From positions 8,048,087 to 8,112,086 of the forward strand of contig NZ_JAPDNR010000001.1 of NCBI RefSeq assembly GCF_025989125.1: a DNA stretch of 64,000 bases, given 5' to 3'. Source of the DNA: Chitinophaga nivalis. Lineage in GTDB: Bacteria > Bacteroidota > Bacteroidia > Chitinophagales > Chitinophagaceae. Made by a program: the position numbers and the translations under genes. The notes under the pieces were generated by a model, which was not told where the DNA came from, ran no database searches, and was given only the letters and a program-made list of their open reading frames with translations. Below, piece by piece: positions 60,869 through 64,000 of the stretch (position 1 is the stretch's first letter; each line of letters opens with the position of its first letter).

Positions 60869-63800
60869 CTATTCTTCTTCGTCGAACTGGAATACTTCTT
60901 TGGAAGATGCCAGGATATCGTATTCTTCTTTCGAACCTACGATCATGTTTTCGAACTCGCGTAAACCGGTACCGGCAGGGATCAGGTGACCTGTGATCAC
61001 ATTCTCTTTCAGACCCATCATATCATCGGTTTTACCGTTGATAGCTGCCTGTGACAGTACTTTGGTAGTTTCCTGGAACGATGCAGCGGAGATCCAGCTG
61101 CGGGTACCCAGGGACGCTTTGGTAATACCCTGTAACAGTGGGCTGGAAGTAGCCGGACTTGCATCACGGAATTCAACCAGTTTCTTGTCTGCACGACGCA
61201 GCAGGGAGTTTTCTTCACGCACCTGACGCAGCGTCACGATCTGACCTGCTTTCAGGGTAGCGGATTCACCTGCTTCGGTTACTACCTTCTTATCGAAGAT
61301 CATATCGTTTTCTTCAAAGAATTCGAATTTATCTTCGGTATCGCCTTCGAGGAAGCGGGTATCACCCGGATCTTCGATGTTTACTTTACGCATCATCTGA
61401 CGAACGATCACCTCAATGTGTTTATCGTTGATCTTCACACCTTGTAAACGGTATACTTCCTGGATTTCATTTACCAGGTATTCCTGTACCGCAAATGGTC
61501 CTTTAATGGCCAGGATATCGGCAGGAGTAGTAGAACCGTCAGACAGGGAAGTACCTGCTTTCACGAAGTCACCATCCTGTACAAGGATATGACGTGTCAA
61601 TGGCACCAGGTATTTTTTGATCTGACCTTCACGGCTTTCGATGATAATTTCGCGGTTACCACGTTTGATGTTACCAAATGCTACCACACCATCAATTTCA
61701 GAAACGATAGCAGGGTTGCTTGGGTTACGGGCTTCAAACAGCTCGGTTACACGTGGCAGACCACCCGTGATATCTCGCAGTTTACCGATAATACGTGGAA
61801 TCTTCACGATTACCTGACCGGCTCTTACATTGTCACCTTCAGAGATAACGATGTGGGAACCTACTGGTAAGTTGTATGATTTCACTTCCTTATTACCTTC
61901 TACGAAGATAGACGGAATCTTATTTTTGTCTTTGGTTTCAATTACCACTTTCTCACGGTGACCTGTCTGCTCGTCAGCCTCTTCACGGAAGGTGATACCT
62001 TCAATGATGCTATCGAAGCGGATGCTACCAGGAATTTCAGACACGATAACGGCGTTGAACGGATCCCATGTACAGATCTGATCACCTTTCGCTACTTTCT
62101 GTCCGTCTTTTACCAGCAGGGTAGAACCGTAAGGAATGTTGTTGGTAACCAGCAGACGGTCATTTTTCACGTCCATGATACGGAGCTCACCGGTACGACC
62201 GATAACCACCTGTACTTTCTCACCATCGTTATTTTCGTAGGTGGTTGTACGTAAACCATCGAACTGAATAGTACCATCAAACTTGGCTTGCAGGCCGGAT
62301 TCAACGGAAGTAGAACCAGCCACACCACCCACGTGGAAGGTACGCAGTGTCAACTGTGTACCAGGCTCACCGATGGACTGCGCAGCGATGATACCTACAG
62401 CATCACCTTTCTGTGCGGTATAACCGGTTGCCAGGTTTTTACCATAACATTTCACACACACACCACGACGACTTTCGCAAGTCAGTACGGAACGGATTTC
62501 CACCGTTTCAATCGCACTTTCTTCGATTCTGTGTGCAATCTCTTCTGTGATTTGGTCCCCACCAGCAACGATCAGCTCTTCTGTGTGCGGATCATATACA
62601 TCATGGAGGGAAGTACGGCCCAGAATACGATCGTATAATGTTTCGATTACTTCTTCATTATCTTTCAATGCGGAAGTAGCAATACCACGCAGGGTACCAC
62701 AATCTTCTTCATTGATTACTACATCCTGTGCAACGTCTACCAGACGACGGGTTAAGTAACCCGCATCCGCCGTTTTCAACGCCGTATCCGCAAGACCCTT
62801 ACGGGCACCGTGCGTAGAGATGAAGTATTCCAATACGTTCAGACCATCTTTAAAGTTGGACAATACCGGGTTTTCGATAATCTCGGAACCGGTAGATCCA
62901 CTCTTACGCGGCTTGGCCATCAGACCTCTGATACCAGCCAGCTGTTTGATCTGTTGTTTGGAACCACGCGCACCGGAATCCAACATCATGTATACAGAGT
63001 TGAATCCTTGTTTATCGGCCGCCAGTTCACGGATCAGGGTTTCTGTCACCTTCGTATCCACACGTGACCAGATATCGATGATCTGGTTGTAACGTTCGTT
63101 GTTGGTGATCAGACCCATGTTATAGTTCTCCCATACTTCGTCTACTTCGCTGGTAGCACCATCAATCATATCCTGTTTAACATCCGGGATGATCAGGTCA
63201 TTGATGTTAAATGACAGACCACCGCGGAACGCCATGCGGAAACCTAATTGTTTGATGTCATCCAGGAACTTCGCAGTTTTAGGGATGTCAGTAGCTTTGA
63301 TGATATCACCGATGATTTCACGCAGTGATTTTTTGGTCAGCAGGGCATTTACATAACCGGCAGCTTTTGGTACGAACTGGTTGAACAGTACGCGACCTAC
63401 AGTTGTTTCGATCAGTTTTCTTTCCAGCTCACCATTTGCATTTCTTACATCAGCTTTTACGCGGATGTGCGCATGCAGGTCAACACGGTCTTCGTTGTAA
63501 GCGATGATTACTTCTTCGGCAGAATAGAAGGCTTTACCCTCTCCTCTTACGATTACATCACCCATTGTTTTCTTACCCTTGGTAATGTAGTACAGACCGA
63601 GTACCATGTCCTGTGAAGGCAGGGTGATAGGCGTACCATTCTGCGGGTTAAGAATGTTGTGAGAAGACAGCATCAGCAGTTGGGCTTCCAGAATAGCAGC
63701 GTTGCTCAAAGGCACGTGTACCGCCATCTGGTCACCATCAAAGTCGGCGTTGAACGCAGAACACACGAGCGGGTGCAGCTGAATCGCTTTACCTTCCACC

Positions 63801-64000
63801 AGTTTAGGCTGGAAAGCCTGGATAGACAAACGGTGCAGGGTTGGTGCACGGTTTAACATAACCGGGTGACCTTTCAGTACGTTTTCCAGGATATCCCAAA
63901 CCACCGCTTCTTTCCGGTCTACCAGCTTTTTAGCTGATTTCACGGTTTTCACGATGCCTCTTTCGATCAGTTTACGGATAATAAATGGTTTGAACAGCTC
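60869..64000 (-). CDS. rpoC: DNA-directed RNA polymerase subunit beta', C-terminal three-quarters
   Basis: The frame is open to base 64000, so the gene begins outside the window; 1043 codons are seen. The catalytic Mg2+ loop N-A-D-F-D-G-D-Q at about 63730-63755 and the H-R-L-S-I-Q-A-F-Q-P bridge-helix-side segment are present, and the second zinc site (C-G-T-L-R...C-E-S-R-R-G-V-C-V-K-C) is intact. The final E-E-E is the usual acidic end. The trigger-loop region Q-S-I-G-E-P-G-T-Q-L-T is also present. Normal, essential gene; no defects seen. Confidence 0.98.
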   Translation of the reverse strand, partial: ELFKPFIIRKLIERGIVKTVKSAKKLVDRKEAVVWDILENVLKGHPVMLNRAPTLHRLSIQAFQPKLVEGKAIQLHPLVCSAFNADFDGDQMAVHVPLSNAAILEAQLLMLSSHNILNPQNGTPITLPSQDMVLGLYYITKGKKTMGDVIVRGEGKAFYSAEEVIIAYNEDRVDLHAHIRVKADVRNANGELERKLIETTVGRVLFNQFVPKAAGYVNALLTKKSLREIIGDIIKATDIPKTAKFLDDIKQLGFRMAFRGGLSFNINDLIIPDVKQDMIDGATSEVDEVWENYNMGLITNNERYNQIIDIWSRVDTKVTETLIRELAADKQGFNSVYMMLDSGARGSKQQIKQLAGIRGLMAKPRKSGSTGSEIIENPVLSNFKDGLNVLEYFISTHGARKGLADTALKTADAGYLTRRLVDVAQDVVINEEDCGTLRGIATSALKDNEEVIETLYDRILGRTSLHDVYDPHTEELIVAGGDQITEEIAHRIEESAIETVEIRSVLTCESRRGVCVKCYGKNLATGYTAQKGDAVGIIAAQSIGEPGTQLTLRTFHVGGVAGSTSVESGLQAKFDGTIQFDGLRTTTYENNDGEKVQVVIGRTGELRIMDVKNDRLLVTNNIPYGSTLLVKDGQKVAKGDQICTWDPFNAVIVSEIPGSIRFDSIIEGITFREEADEQTGHREKVVIETKDKNKIPSIFVEGNKEVKSYNLPVGSHIVISEGDNVRAGQVIVKIPRIIGKLRDITGGLPRVTELFEARNPSNPAIVSEIDGVVAFGNIKRGNREIIIESREGQIKKYLVPLTRHILVQDGDFVKAGTSLSDGSTTPADILAIKGPFAVQEYLVNEIQEVYRLQGVKINDKHIEVIVRQMMRKVNIEDPGDTRFLEGDTEDKFEFFEENDMIFDKKVVTEAGESATLKAGQIVTLRQVREENSLLRRADKKLVEFRDASPATSSPLLQGITKASLGTRSWISAASFQETTKVLSQAAINGKTDDMMGLKENVITGHLIPAGTGLREFENMIVGSKEEYDILASSKEVFQFDEEE

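Noticed and set aside
1..64000. CRISPR arrays or insertion sequences
   Set aside because: No regularly spaced direct repeats of 23-40 bases and no intact transposase were seen on either strand.

Overview
The window is chromosomal DNA of a Bacteroidota bacterium, most like Chitinophaga or another Chitinophagaceae. The evidence is a TonB receptor with an N-terminal STN domain beside a FecR anti-sigma factor and an ECF sigma factor, lipoproteins with Bacteroidota-type signals, DUF4254/GT9 and DUF4397 genes, a TAnnTTTG-type promoter box, few Shine-Dalgarno sites, and a Bacteroidota-type rpoC entering from the right. Names of families are from memory of their motifs; no search was run.

Layout. 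1-4675: an accessory operon with the tail of one DUF262/DUF1524 (GmrSD-like) protein, a second DUF262 protein, a WYL regulator and a uracil-DNA-glycosylase-like protein; probably a modified-DNA-targeting defence module. 4863-13661: a barrel-like secreted protein, a class IV aminotransferase, a sigma/FecR/TonB-receptor/lipoprotein uptake set and a YqgE protein. 13732-14807: a small two-gene unit resembling a toxin-antitoxin pair with an ADP-ribosyltransferase-like second gene and palindromic repeats in front. 15046-19368: a DUF3859 protein, tRNA-Gln(CTG), a beta-propeller protein, a GNAT acetyltransferase and an FAD amine-oxidase-like enzyme.

19500-36013 is the most distinctive block: a headless contractile phage tail locus (R-type tailocin-like). 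It has holin, amidase, sheath, tube, a tail-assembly chaperone with an apparent -1 frameshift extension, tape measure, hub, spike, gp25-like, LysM-like, baseplate J, gpI-like and two fibre genes, but no capsid, portal, terminase or integrase. In front lie an exonuclease-fold protein whose catalytic residues appear lost, an orphan DnaA domain IV protein and a small basic protein. A divergent pair (tail-terminator-like protein and a secreted protein) and a cytosolic class 3 lipase flank the structural genes.

36269-41351 is a ~5.1 kb island inserted in a tRNA-Gln(TTG) gene. A 27-bp direct repeat of the tRNA 3' end marks both borders and the old tRNA terminator is displaced to the far end. It carries no integrase, only a tightly overlapping three-gene operon: two proteins each with a single phospholipase-D-like HDR motif, and a large helical protein. 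This is my best candidate for an undescribed (probably anti-phage) system.

41557-64000 is mostly ordinary chromosome: DUF4126, an HxlR/MFS divergent pair, a siderophore-type uptake operon (TonB receptor, PepSY protein, esterase), a thioesterase, TerC, a polysaccharide-lyase-like lipoprotein, a GntP permease, TfoX-like and OmpA proteins, a second tRNA-Gln(TTG), GT9/DUF4254, an amino-acid permease, an OmpH-like lipoprotein, a glycerophosphodiesterase, a DUF4397 lipoprotein and the 3' three-quarters of rpoC. The stretch 55852-56528 lacks a gene but has terminators and a possible small RNA or decayed repeat.
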